From the NCBI GenBank assembly GCA_963675555.1, contig OY776676.1, forward strand, positions 36,417,235 through 36,481,234: a DNA stretch of 64,000 nt, in the 5' to 3' direction. A program made the translations under genes and the position numbers. The DNA is from Leptura quadrifasciata (Eukaryota > Arthropoda > Insecta > Coleoptera > Cerambycidae). Below, one piece after another: positions 33,684 through 46,329 of this stretch (its first letter is position 1; each line of letters starts with the position of its first letter). Below the pieces are notes generated by a model, which saw only the letters and a program-made list of their open reading frames with translations, was not told where the DNA came from and searched no databases.

Positions 33684-33764
33684 AACATTCGAACTATATT
33701 TCTCTAAGGTTTTGGAAGCAAAATTTGTTTCCTTTTTCAAAGCTATGAAGACAATTTTGATATA

Positions 33765-33840
33765 ATAATAATAATATTTATTGAACTCAAATAACTCAGG
33801 TAAAATTACAGGAGATTACAACACAGATGTAGAATTTATA
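33765..33840 (-). repeat. LINE 3' tail, (ATT)n with AATAAA
   Basis: On the minus strand the sequence ends AGTTCAATAAATATTATTATTAT. Similar tails occur at 54848-54870 and 19853-19900, including the neighbouring AGATTACAACACAGATGTAG / ACAGGTGTAGAACAAG motif in the 54.8-kb copy. This looks like a very short 5'-truncated insertion of the LINE family at 54848-56250. Confidence 0.5.
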
Positions 33841-36809
33841 ACAATAGTGCAACTGCAATTGCGGTATTTACCCTAGCTAAAGAATTCAAAAGGTACAATT
33901 CTGCTGTGCATGTTAAATAAGCAGCTTTAAGATTGTGTTTATGTCATATCCATAGATAATACTACTTACACAGAATTGTTGATAGTAGTAATATCTATAA
34001 ACCTTACAACCAAATATTTGTATAAATGGTTACATATATTATACGTTGACTACTGTAGATTCCCTCAGTACTCCCTCAAACGAGAGGCTTTTGGATATGT
34101 CGGCGACCGCACTACAGGCACTAAATATTTTTTTCTTCAGCTTTATATACTTCCCGCAGGGAAATAGTTAAATTTGAGGGTGGTAGATTCTTAAAACGGT
34201 TGGTCAGATTTTGGTATTAGTTATTACCTTTTTTTAAGAATACAATTGAGGAGAAATTCGTAAAATATTGATGCTAGGGCATCCTGCGTTTTCTGTATTT
34301 TGTATACATTTATAGGTTGTCTATATATACACTGTCAATATTCCTCTAAAAATCTAAAATATATTCCAACATAGAAACATAATTTGGCAACTCTTAAAAT
34401 GTTGAGTAAAGACACAAATTATTGTCAGTTAAACAAATCACGTGAGTATAATAAATAAAAAAACACTACATACTGATTATTACCTTTCCAGAAGAAAAGC
34501 TTTGAAAGAGAAAATTCTTTAAAACATTGGATTACTTCAGTGAACTCAAATGCTAAACAATTTTGCTCGCCGACGAATCGACATGTCCATCATGCTATGT
34601 ATGACATCAGCTGCAATTGCTATTAATAGTTGCAAGGAGTACATGAACGGCACTTTGCGAATGGTCACGCTATCCTAACCACATTTTCGACGATAGATAG
34701 ATAGAAAAAGTACTGAAGGTATATAATAAGGTTGAATTAATTTATATCATTTGGTATACAATTCAAAGTTCGCAGACATCACACCGAACTCTTTGTTTTT
34801 GAGCAGTATGTCATCTTTAATACATTATAAAAAAAAATATTGAGTAATCATGTGATTAAAGTTGACCCAATATACATAGAATATACTAAAGAAGAGCTTT
34901 TTCTTATTAATTAAGAAAATGAGGCAGCGCTTTTAGCAGTTTGTCAATACACTAGTATGGTGTTTATTAAATACTAATAGTATTTTAAGTTGAAAGTAGC
35001 GAATTGGAATGAATGGTCTTTATAACTTCTTTCAAAAAAATATAAAACTAGTGAGGAAGTAAATATATGCCATACAAAATGGGTTAAGAACTAAAAAATC
35101 TGCAGAATATGTGAATTATGCTTATTTTGTCCTCAGCCAAAATCTTCCGAGGGGCAAATTGGTGTTAAAATCAAATATCAGGCAGTTTATATATACACAC
35201 ACACGTCATTTTATATTCATTCTTGGTCTTGGATCCACCACGTTGTTTGTGAAGAAAATCGATGTTTTGAATTCTGAAAACAAACCGTAGAATAGGCTGT
35301 GTCCTTCTGTGATATTCGGATATCTTAAGGCGATTAGATGGCTGTGATACTGAGAATAATCCCTCATTTTACGGATTAAAGTGGTGAAGATTTGCCAACA
35401 TCATTTTATTCGGTCAAATTAAGTTCATTTTGTTGTGTTTTTATTGCAACGGTTCCTTAATGTCGTTTGTATACAGTACGTTAGAAGTATGGTGGCTAGA
35501 AGCTTTTAGCAGGTAGTGGTTTTTACAAACTCAATGTTGCATCTACAGGATTACACATTCAGTGTCCATCAGACACAGAAATTCTGGTAAAGTTTCTGCG
35601 GTTGGGCAGTTTTTATTCTGAACGACGTCTCATAGTATTCGAATTCAGAAGAGCATCACCATAAATAAGTAGTGTGTATCGCACTGTAGATTTTAAGATT
35701 CTTTACATCTCTTGTTAAAATTATAACTATCATGCATCTAACATTCTGTATGAACTGACACAAGGAGCAAATAGGGAGGTTAGGTCTATTGTAAAAAGTA
35801 TAAACAAAATGGATCCTATACAAATTCCTAGCCCCACTTGAAATTCTTTGCCATCTAGGAGAAAATTCATCCAGGAAAATGTTATAGTAGTATAAGACAC
35901 TGCGCGTCACGAATCCAGTTTGTTGTGTATTTGTAATATGGTATAAGTTTATGTTATATGTCTTCCTTTTCAAGCTCATACTTACTATACTCGGATTAGT
36001 TGTTAGAGCTATATAGGGAGACTACTTCTTATATTAAATGGTATTGCTATCTCGCAAATCGTAACAGTTACAAAGTCGATTAAACGTGATAAAAGTTTTG
36101 TATTTTGAAAACTAATGAAATGGGTTATAAAAATTGAAAATATTCCCGTTGGTTCCGAAGATATGTCCAAAATAGCTTATTTTCTTTCTTTTTTTACCTA
36201 GTACCATTATCATACAACATATTAAAAAACTGAAGAATTATTTTGTTATGCAACTTTGCTATAACTTATTCAAATTTTTATTATGACGTTTCATCCACCA
36301 TCAGCCTTGTTTTTAAATACGAACCTGATTTTTTATTAAAAATGTTTAAATCTTTTGAAATTAAATTCGACGGTATGTCACAGTTGACAACTTTATGTTT
36401 TGTCAGAAAAATAATCACTGCCTTCGCCGTTCACAAAAAGTAGTAAAAGATAAGCCTTATCAATTAAAACCATATTCTATGGACAATACCATACATTAAC
36501 CAACATTGTTAATCCAGTCCTGCTGATAACTCAGTATTATTTACCTTTTTTCTAGGATGCCTTGAAAATCAATGAACCAGTAAGGTGGGGCCACCTCGCT
36601 CATCTTGTTTAGACTAAATTATTGGTTTTTTATAAATATTATTCATCGTTTAAAGAAATACATTGACAAGATGAAATAGACGTTTATTCAGTGCTCACTC
36701 AGCAAAATAATATTGCGTTAACAGCAGGAACGGACTAGCCCTGTAAGCTAATCCATCTGATTGTTTATATAATAAGCTTTTAACAAATGTTTTGTGAAAG
36801 GCGAAAGTA

Positions 36810-37207
36810 CGAAGGTATAGAAGTTCCACAACAACAAAAATATTTTTTAAAGGTAGAATTCTGAGTTTTATCTCAGAATTCTGACTTGTAACTCAGAATT
36901 CTGACTTTTATCTCAGAATTCTGACTTGTAACTCAAAATTCTGACTTATTTCAGAATTCTGACTTATCTTAGAATTCTGACTTGCAACTCAGAATTCTGA
37001 GATAAAAGTCGGAATTTTAAAAGAAAGGAATGGTTTAAAATATCTGCTTTTATCTCAGAATTCTTACTTTTATCTCAGAACTCTGAGATAAAAGTCAGAA
37101 TTCTGATATAAATCAAAATTTTAAGTTACAAGTCAGAATTCTGAGATAAAAGCCAGAATTCTACCTATAAAAAATATTTTTCTTGTTGTGACCCTTCTAC
37201 ACATTTG
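36810..37207. mobile_element. Minisatellite-bearing MITE, copy 1
   Basis: It begins CGAAGGTATAGAAGTTCCAC and ends as its approximate reverse complement, GTGACCCTTCTACACATTTG, with TA on each side. The interior is made almost entirely of a 20-bp unit (CTCAGAATTCTGACTTNTAA/T) that runs forward, then inverts, so each half can pair with the other. Copy 2 follows after 37 bp. It is probably a Tc1/mariner-type MITE, inferred from the TA flanks. Confidence 0.75.
36856..37166. repeat. 20-bp minisatellite in inverted halves
   Basis: The unit CTCAGAATTCTGACTTGTAA alternates with CTCAGAATTCTGACTTTTAT, giving a 40-bp higher-order period. The orientation reverses around 36990. Each unit contains the palindrome AGAATTCT. 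A second array lies at about 37288-37580. Confidence 0.85.
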
Positions 37208-37244
37208 TACAAAAATAATCATCATTCACTTTATTACTTTCATA

Positions 37245-37613
37245 CGAAGGCGTAGAAAGGCCACAACAACAAGAATATTTTTTAAAGATAGAATTTCCGA
37301 CTTTTAACTCACAGTTCTGACTTGTAACTCAGAGTTCTGATTTTTTTGTCAGAATTCTGACTTGTCACTCAAAATTCTGGCTTATATCAGAATTCTAAGA
37401 TAAAATTCAGAATTCTGAGTTGCAAGTCAGAATTCTGAAATAAGTTAGAATTTTCAGTTACAAGTCAGAATTCTGAGATAAAAGTCAGAATTCTGAGTTG
37501 CAAGTCAGAATTCTGAAATAAGTCAGAAGTTTCAGTTACAAGTCAGAATTCTGAGATTAAAGTCAGAATTCTACCTTTAAAAACATTTTTGTTGTGGCCC
37601 TTCTACGCCTTTG
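37245..37613. mobile_element. Minisatellite-bearing MITE, copy 2
   Basis: Same structure as copy 1: CGAAGGCGTAGAAAGGCCAC at the left, GTGGCCCTTCTACGCCTTTG at the right and TA on both sides. Its terminal repeats match each other better than those of copy 1, so it may be the younger insertion. The interior is a 20-bp unit array (about 37288-37580) with an orientation switch near 37390. Confidence 0.8.
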
Positions 37614-40429
37614 TATTTTTCTTTCGAAACGTAGTAAAATTGTTAAGTGACACATACTCTTGAATTCATAATTTCAAATACTTTAAAGAAATAAAGTTAA
37701 TGGTGGGTGGCCCTGAAGAGACGAAACGTCATATTAAAAATTGGAATACGGTAAGTTATAGCAAAGTTAATGTATAACAAATATTCTTATAAAATTTTTT
37801 GATATTTTTTGTAATTGCAATATTGGGTGGAAAAGAATAAAACGAGCTATTTTGGATTTTATCGTATATCTTCGGAACCAATCGGAATATTTCTAATTTC
37901 TATAAACCACTTCATTAGCCTGCAAAATACGCAACTTTTTTCCCCATTTAACCAAGTTTGTAACTGTTAGGTTTGCAATACTGTTCAATATAAAAGTAGT
38001 CACTCTGTATTTGTTTATAATCATATATCTCTTAGGTAATTGTATGTATAGCGTGGAAACCACGGAATATAAGATATTAATGATTCGGTTTAATTGAAAT
38101 ATTTACTTTTGTACCAAAAATGTTTGAACCGAGCATTTTACCATAAGTTATTGTATATAATGCTCATTGTCACTTATAAAAATACACCATTTCTTGGGAT
38201 AGCATTTATTAAACTATGTTTGTTGTACAGTTACTATAAATTTTAACTTTGTACATACAGGGAGATGGGTACTCTTTAATTTATGTAAAAATAAAATGAT
38301 TGTCACTCTTGTGTTTGTGTACTTTTGACAAATGTTTTTATGTATTCCCATCTCCTCTGTACTCTCCCCGAACTGTGTGTTTTTGTTTTTTACTAAACAT
38401 ATAAAGGGCAGACATCACTGTTGCTGCTTCGTTTCGTAATGAAGCAGATCTGTTGATAATTTGGATCCATATCCCATCTGTTGCACAACTTTAGGAATAT
38501 AGAACTTACATGTTGCTGTTTACTGGTGCGGTGTATATATAAAAAAAAAGATAAACATGTACAAAAGTTTACAGATTACAAATATTGTGCCGTCTTGATC
38601 CAATTTGTGTTTAAAATTTATTTGAAGCGATGTAACATCAATTTTTGATTAATTTAAGTGTGATTCATATTTTGACTTGATCATCGATAAATGGTTGTAA
38701 GTTCCAGACATTTATTTTTTAATTTTGAACTTAGCTGTACTATTATTGTAATACTGGATAATTTTATTTTATGACCTTAGATGAGAAGAAACTAAAAGCC
38801 TAGTCATTTTCTGCATGTATGATTTTTCTTAATATAAAATTAGTTTTGTTGGCACATTATTCTGAAATTAGAAATATATAATACGATAATCTATCATCTA
38901 TTAGAATTCCATTACCACAAAAAAAAATAATCTAAAATCTATTTAATGCGCTGTTCTCTTGGCACGAATCCTGTAACTTCCAAGCAGTACAAGAGCACAT
39001 GCAGTGACAAATTCGATATGGGAAAATTCAAACAAGCAACAGATTCCCCTGTCGTTATATAACATCTGTTTTAGACTTTTTTTTTCAAAACTACATAAAG
39101 GCAAGTTCAAATTTAAGTAATAAATGGTTAATTATGTTCATCAATACTAAAAAGAAACACAATTTGTTGATTGTACTATCAGGCGCATTTAGCTGATCAT
39201 GTTATAAACACTGTTTCACTGTTTTGTGTACAGAAAAATTTGTGTTACGCGTTCTTGATCATTTAAAAAGTAGATGTAATTTGTAATTAAAGTGTTAAAT
39301 AAATCATTAAATACAATTCAAATTGTTTTAATTTTATTTTTTGAATTACAACAGCATATGAAAATTGTAAAAAGTAATTTTTGATAATATTACAACAAAT
39401 TTTTTTTCATATACAGGATGTTGTTGTTAAGTGGTTCACTCTATGTATCTCCTTTATTATTCCTACCATAAATAATTAAATACTTTGAAAAAGAACAGTA
39501 TTTTTGGAGATGCAGAAATCCAGCTACTAATATTTGATTATGCATTTTATGCGATAGGAGATGTTACAATATGTAACGATCTCTATTAATTTAGAAACAC
39601 TTGCTTTACATTTACATTACTTATCCTTACATAAAATTAGTAAACATTAGAATAGTTGGCCAAAATAATATTTTCAGTTTTCAAAAATAGATCATTTCTA
39701 CATCATAAGTGACCTTTCCAAGATTAAAACCCCATCCTCTTGTAGAGGTTGCAGGAGGTTTTAAGGAAACATGTATCACAATGTACAGGTAAACTTTGCA
39801 AAAAATTTCCCATGGCTAGTTGACTTTTTTTTTATTGCAAAAAAGAACACTCCGTTAGCTACCAGCTAAGAAAATTAATGATATTCCTAATAAAATGATG
39901 AACAAAATTAGTGACTAAATTGAATACTTAATTATGTTGCAAAAAAATTATGAATGTGAAATTTAATTTTTTTTTCTCATGAAAATGAAAAATGTAAATT
40001 AGAGAAGAGAATTTGGTTACTTGAATTACACAAAATGCAATTAGTTTCCTTCCATAAAAAAAATTGAAAACAAAAAACTTGTTCCTCTAGAGGCACTGAA
40101 AGAAACCGATCTACCTTAGTAATTTTAATAAATGTGAATAATTTATTTTTATTTAGATCAGTGTACCTACAGTTGGGAAAATATTTGAGAGTTTGTCATT
40201 TAGTTATAGAAAGATCATAAAATTGCATAAAAAGGCATGTGATAGCGAAAGAAGGCATCAAATCTTTGAAAAGCCATCAATACATGATAACTGCAAGTCG
40301 TCGACATTCTTCAATCGATTCAATAAATAGAAAACAGGAAGATGTAAGTTGCAGAAAAACTTTGAACTTGGTTTAGTTTAAATCATCTGCTACAATTCTT
40401 CTAAAGTGTCAAGTGGGTCACTGTAAACA

Positions 40430-41230
40430 AGAGATTTAAGATGCTCTTAAAAATAAAAATCTATCAAAGTTAACTCAGGTGACCTAGCCATGCCATGAGG
40501 TTGGTCTTCCTGCTTTAGGCAGCAGGGTCAAGGATAATTTTTCGTTGAATCTAGAAAAATTTTTTTAAAGAATTAATATGGAAAAATTGTATCTAAGGGC
40601 TTTTTGCAAATTTCTTGCCAAGACAGAGAGGGCCTAATAAGTTTATAACGAATCTTCTTAAATAAAAATCGTACAGAAGGGAAAATTGTTTCAATTAGTC
40701 TTCTTTCGTATTTCAAAAACAAGTTTTCGTCTAATCAAAAATATTTGAAAATCTAATTTTATCAAAAAGGCTTTTTACAAATTTCTTGTCAGAGCATCAA
40801 GGACGGAAGGGGAGTTTTGTCAAATCAAATAAATTTCTACATAAAACCATTTAGAGTAGGAAGTTTTATTGAACACATGTTTTAAAAATCCCTCGTTAGA
40901 ATATCATGGGCAGTTTCAGAAAAGACCCAAACCAGTTTATTGTCGGATCAAAGAGTAGTTCAACTAATACAAATTGTTCAGGGTACATAATTGTAAAAAC
41001 GTTTCTTCAAATTTTTCGTCTCATTTAATAATTTTTAAAATAAAAATTGTTTAGAGTAGAAAATTTCAACGAAAAGGCAAATTTCGTGCCAATGCATCTA
41101 AACAGTTTATCGTCGAAGCAGAAACTGTTTCAAGTAACATTGTTCATGATGAAAAGCAAACTTTCATCATGAAAGGTATTTTTTTTTCAAGTTTTTTGCC
41201 AGAGCACCAGGGACAGCTCTAAGGAGGGCA
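40430..41230. repeat. Diverged tandem repeat array
   Basis: A motif recurs at irregular spacing: GGCTTTTTGCAAATTTCTTGCCAAGACA (about 40600, written here as one unit type), a copy with GTCAGAGCATCAAGGAC (about 40770), one with GTGCCAATGCATC (about 41080) and one with GCCAGAGCACCAGGGAC (about 41198). Between them AAATAAAAAT, TTGTTTAGAGTAG and TCGTC-AATCAAA blocks also recur. The units are well diverged and variable in length. No coding potential was seen. Confidence 0.45.
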
Positions 41231-42632
41231 CAATTTGTTAAATCCCCTTTCCAATCCAAAATAACAGATAATAAATATAACGACAAAGAAATATGTCAAG
41301 TTCGAGTATTGATTTTTTAACAATCGAATATATACCCAATATTGCCTCATCTACACGTCTGGGCCCTAAAGCTACCGCTTTTTCGCTTCACCCCACCTCT
41401 CGGCTCTGAGTCAAGGTAAATTTATCTTATGAAATAATAAGTGAAAATGTGATTGGAACGACTTTCGATCTCTTTTTCTAAAATGTTTTCTTTAAATAAC
41501 AAAAAATATAATTAATGCATTAGATTTTAAATTTAGTACAAAAGTCAGTATCTATGCAAAAATAAATTACGTTTTAAAAATCTTCTGAATATAATGTAAA
41601 ATAAGGCAGAGATGCATTTGTTAATTAGAGACTTCGAACATAGAACAGAGAGGAGAAAGCAAGTAGCCACATTACTCCACTTCCGTTTTATTTTTGAATT
41701 TAAAGTATAAAGAGATAAATTTTAGGTATTAATTGCATGTAGGATCATTATTGGTCATTTTATAAGTCAAAATAATTATTATTCGTTTATTTAAAAACTG
41801 AAAGAGTCAAATAATTGACGCAGAAGGATTTTTGTATTAAATTGTTGGATTGTCTTTGGGCCATAGACACACATTTTTATTAAATATTGTCAAAATCCAA
41901 TGTTTTCTTTGCAACATAATGAAGTTATCAATTTAAGCTCTTTTTATTTTAATCTTGTTCGTCATTTCATTAGGAATAAATACGCTTTTGACGAAATATT
42001 ATTAACACAAAACTTAGAAAATACATAAAGGCGTTTCTAATTTTGCAACTTTACAGTAAAACATTTCCCACTAGACGCCTTTACGCTATAATATTTTTAT
42101 TAAATATTTGAGATTCACCTGGAACTTATTATTTCACAAATTTCAAATGGTTTTAGACAGAGATACGCATCTTCTTCACAACAAGGATGATATTGACATA
42201 TGTTTAAATTTCAATTTAGTGCAAATTTTGAGATACGCCATTACGTGTTGATATCGGCAAAAAAAGTGCCTTATTTTGCAATAAAAAGTATAATAGTTAA
42301 GCCATAGACAGATTCTTTCCAAAATTTAGTTACATTTTCAATTTGGCAAATGCAATCAAAAACATCGCTGGTCGAAAGACACTTCTCGGATCCGATGTTG
42401 TGATTTTAACTACATTCCACTATTGTGCGCCAAGAATGGACAATGCCGACAAAAATATTTCAAGTGAACCATTTAAAACCAACAACCTGTCACAATTTTA
42501 AAACAACATCGAAATTCCAAATTACACTAAAATAACTTTGCTGTGCCAATAAAGAAAGTTGGAGACAAATCCTAATTATCACATAATCTAAAACATTACT
42601 GTATATGCAAAGCAGCAGGGGTGGTTCTGTAG

Positions 42633-42751
42633 GGAGTGCAGTGCGTACAATGATGTCATTGTTGCGTGCAGGTGCGAGTGATAGCCCGAAACTTTGGGGT
42701 GCGATGGGTTCAGATATGGGCTCAATGTCTCCGCAGCCAGCGACCTCCAGG
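42633..42751 (+). CDS. tai: Taiman exon G
   Basis: The exon uses acceptor TTCTGTAG|GG. Its first two bases complete a Gly codon with exon F, then it reads SAVRTMMSLLRAGASDSPKL and WGAMGSDMGSMSPQPATSR, ending AGG|GTAAGC in phase 0. The same frame is open further upstream and three AG dinucleotides in AGCAGCAG precede it, but those acceptors give the wrong phase after exon F. The acceptor at 42632 keeps the frame and leads into the stop-containing last exon. The pyrimidine tract is weak, so the left edge is less sure than the right. Confidence 0.72.
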
Positions 42752-43582
42752 GTAAGCCATACACCTGTCCACTTACGCTTGTCCTGCTTGCTGTTACTAA
42801 CCTGCTGCATGTAGCCCATTGTTGGCATCAAACCATAGTGCAAGCATTCTGCCATTATGCCTTAGGGAAATTGAAACTTCTTTGTTTAATTTTAGATTAA
42901 CGAATGTCTTGCAAAGTACAACTTTATTTTTGTGAACAGAATGTTATAAATAATATATCGTTTTATATGGAGTAAAGGTGACATTTTTTTGTGTCAAGGA
43001 TGTATTTGATTGACGAACAAATTGATCCTGGCAAGAGTACCCGGGACACAAAAAAATAACACTCCACACCATATATGTTATGCTATTTTTTCTTCAAATA
43101 CTTTTAGTGCCACTCAAGACAGGCAGCAAAAGACTTTTGTACCGCTCAGATCAAGTGTCAGAGAACTGACAGTTTGAGTTCACGAGATTTGTCATTAAAA
43201 CCATGCTATTTTGAGATTTGAAGAAAAAAATAATATATAGGAGATTCGGTAACCTATAAAAGAGTTTTTGCCTCAATGAAACTTACAGAAAGTAGAGTTT
43301 TAATCATTCAGAAACACACATTGTCTTCCTTTTGTAAAGTCAAAAGCTATAGATCCAAAAGGTGACACTTTTCGTTGTCAGTGCCAGATTTTCAATGGTT
43401 ATAATGGTTTTTTTTATTCATTATCCAGTCAAATGACGGTTGATCTAGGTGCTGGGTGTTTTTGATATACAGATTCATCAATCATCATATTTTTAAAATC
43501 CGTAGAACAATATTTATCCAAAAACAAAAAAATAAATAAATGAACAAATTTTGAGTATTGCAAATAATTATCGATTATTTTC

Positions 43583-43598
43583 GAGTTACGCCACTGAT
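43583..43598. repeat. hAT terminus remnant
   Basis: AGTTACGCCACTGATCAG contains the hAT-type end TTACGCCACTG, as at 13698. No partner end was found nearby, so it is a remnant only. Confidence 0.35.
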
Positions 43599-43739
43599 CA
43601 GTTTCCATATGGATATTTATTTTGCTGTGAATTTGTTGCTTATTTTTAGTGTGTTGTCGCCAAGTAGCAGATAATCTAGCAGCGGCCGTCAATAGTTTAC
43701 GTACAAGCCTTTACGTGTTAATAGGGAGTTTTTGTATTT

Positions 43740-44064
43740 AAAAGTTTTTAATGACGGAGAATTTTATAAACGTACTTTGTTATGGTGCGGCAGGCGAAAA
43801 TGCCCGTCAAGCTTGCATATTTACACGGAACGGTATCCTGGTATCTACATTCCCCGTGAAAGAATTTTTGTGCCAGCTGTACAACATTTTCAACCCGTTA
43901 CTCCTGGTAGGGATCATACACGCTCTCGGAGGACACTGGATTCAGAACCACTAATTTATAGTGTGGTGGTGCACTTTGAACGAACAGGGGCTACATCCTT
44001 ATCATGTTCAAAAAGTGCAAGGTCTACGTACAACCTACAGATAAGCTTCGACGACAACAATAAC
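43740..44064 (+). pseudogene. Mariner-superfamily transposase N-terminal (HTH) fragment
   Basis: Two overlapping frames together give the DUF4817-type helix-turn-helix found in the transposases at 20272 and 58363. FINVLCYGAAGENARQACIF is in one frame, then IYTERYPGIYIPRERIFVPA and TRSRRTLDSEPLIYSVV in another. A one-base frameshift near 43810 separates them. No catalytic domain follows. It is an internally deleted or truncated copy. Confidence 0.65.
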
Positions 44065-45131
44065 TAAATATCAACTTTGTATGTGTGTTCGTTTTCAGTT
44101 TTGAGTATTTATAATTTGATTGTTTTGTGCAGCTTTGGCAACACTGTAAACTCAGTTGCAATAAGAGTAAAGGTGTCTAAAAAAAACTTTTTCTTTGAAT
44201 TTTTAGGTTTAAAAAATGGTATTAATCTTCACGTATTCCTTTCATTCTTCATATTCTTCTGCAGTCACAGAAAAAATATATGCATGTATTTCAAAAACAC
44301 CCCGTAGATCGGTTCTTTACAATTTTAATGAAATTCTAATTTATCATTATGCAACATTAAATAGTAAATATAATAATATTAACAGTCTCATTTTGGTTAA
44401 TGTAAGGGATTCGTAATAAAGAACTCATAAGTTTTATACACTCGAATATCTCAAACTTGTGCCACTCAGTTGGAGAAATAAATTACATTACAATAAATAG
44501 CATTATATTTACTGTAAACTATTAGGGCAGATTGTAGGGATAAACCCAATTCAAAACCCTTTGCTGTTAGTGGCGCAGCAAGAAATATTTTGGCGAGAAA
44601 GAGGGCCATCTCGACGAAAGAAATCGAGACTGTATGATAGATTCTCCTCTTGTCTTGTCGTCTTTCACATTTCCTAGTTTCCTGTTAGCGAAAGATGAGG
44701 AAGAAGATGTACAAAGACTATACAATATGCCCTGTTCAAGAAAAATGCTCAATGATTTGAAGAACTGATTATTAGTGTTTGGATTCTAAAAGAATAATCG
44801 GCAATGGAGATACCCTAGTTTGGTGGAATAATAAATAACTCATTCAACTATCTGACATTGTTGCGAATGGCCAGAAATTTATTTATTCATATCGGTCATG
44901 AGTCTGCAAGAGGAACTGGAGACTGGTTTTATAATTTATAATCAGGAACACAGAAACAAATTGAATTCCGAGTCCACCCAGATTTTTGCTGTGTCTAATT
45001 TCATAAGGTTCAAGTGATTCCTTACTATATAAATAAGTTTCAGTCAAAGTATCCATCGTATAATTCTTGGATGTCTAATAGCACATTTTTTCCAAGACAC
45101 GAGATTTGAGAGAAACACCTCGAGAGAGATA

Positions 45132-45372
45132 ATAAAAAAAAAATAATAAATACACCACAGGTAATGACGACCCCCTTTATCCCGGAAGGCTCTAGAAGAG
45201 CCTTGTGTGGGAGGGGGCTACACAGTTAGAGACAAGGGACACACACCCAATATTCGTGTATAGTGAAAAAATCCCTCTCACAGTATTTTCCACTGCCACG
45301 ACCGGAGATCGAACCCGGAACTTTTGGGTGAGAGGCAAGTGTGCTCACCTCTCGACCATCAGTCGTGAAGAG
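45132..45372 (-). mobile_element. tRNA-derived SINE (second type)
   Basis: On the minus strand there is a box A-like CTGATGGTCGAGAGGTGAGC (plus-strand 45343-45362) and a box B CCGGGTTCGATCTCC (45303-45317). A body of about 140 bp follows, with an AGGCTCTTCTAGAGCCT hairpin at about 45187-45203, and it ends CCTGTGGTGTATTTATTATT plus T/A-rich tail. The terminal TGTGGTGT-TATTTATTA block also ends the SINE at 60241-60400, which suggests a shared LINE-derived tail. Confidence 0.65.
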
Positions 45373-46329
45373 TTCGTCTCGTTTCCTATCGACTCTACAG
45401 TATATAATTTTTAATCTGCCTCTGCTCAATATGAGAGAGACGACAGCGATTCTCATCTCAACGCTATCATTATTGGCTACCATTGTTACCAAAATTCTAA
45501 CCTCAGATTTTGAAGAGAGGTCAAAATTGAACTATGTTTGTACAGTGACGTTGGCCTTATACACGATAAATTTAAGCAAAAATGTATACGGGCGAATATG
45601 TTTGTGAAAGAGAACACAATAATTTTTTTTCACACACCTGCAATCTCCTCACAGCTGGAACTTGTATATGTATATCGTACATTATACCAAAAATGACAAG
45701 TGCCAAAGTAACGCCAAGATTAATTGGTTTCATTATTTTTAAATTATTTATTCATTTAAATAACTACTTTATTCCCAAAAGATCTTTCAGGTCGAAACAA
45801 AATAAGACTAACTTAGAGCTGAGCTACTCCCTAAACAATCTACAACTATGGATGATCTAATATATTCGGTTGCAATTGAAATTTGTAGAACAGGTCAAGT
45901 AATATTCAACACAACTAAGGTTCGCACCTTTTGCTTCTTACCATGAATTACCTCTAGGCATAGCACTATTTATGTTTTTAGACATTTTTTATTAAATTTA
46001 TTCTGTTAGAAGAGAGATTAGAAACTCTGGAATTTACAGTTGCGGTCAAAGCTATAAAAAGGGAAATGTCAAGTCTACTTCTGATTTTGTTGAAATTGAC
46101 ATATATACATGCAACAGAGTGTTAATAATTAAACTGATGGGTGTCATGAGTGCTATTATTAAAAATCAAAGGGATTTTGTCGGTTGTCTCCTTTTGTTAT
46201 TCTTTACTTTTTGATTACAGTGTCATTGAAGTATTACAATTATTACATTGTGACAATTATCAGACTAATCAAGTCCACATCCATCCTTACATACCAGTAA
46301 ATAGTAGACATTCGTCTACACACTCGACT

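Larger units (their letters stand above)
36012..38009. mobile_element. Foldback element with about 300-bp inverted repeats
   Basis: The left end TATAGGGAGACTACTT pairs with AAGTAGTCACTCTGTA at the right. Long matching inverted blocks follow, such as GGTTCCGAAGATAT (36153) with ATATCTTCGGAACC (37870), and TGACGTTTC (36283) with GAAACGTCA (37723). TA dinucleotides lie at both ends. The arms span about 36012-36320 and 37690-38009. There is no transposase. Two smaller minisatellite-bearing elements sit in the middle. Confidence 0.7.
31244..42632 (+). other. tai: tai intron, about 11.4 kb
   Basis: GTAAGT donor; acceptor GGTTCTGTAG. It holds a MITE of a two-copy family (33059-33683), a LINE 3' tail (33765-33840), a foldback with two nested minisatellite elements (36012-38009) and a diverged tandem array (40430-41230). 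Stretches 31260-33050, 33850-36000, 38010-40420 and 41240-42600 show no coding exon. An AATAAA near 39298 followed by AT-rich sequence is not enough to propose a transcript end. Confidence 0.65.

Noticed and set aside
38220..39330. Alternative 3' end of tai or a separate transcript
   Set aside because: An AATAAA and T-rich sequence are present, but there is no open exon leading into it.
42490..42900. Minus-strand 121-codon frame over tai exon G
   Set aside because: It is the shadow of the exon on the opposite strand. The + frame has matching phases and splice sites.
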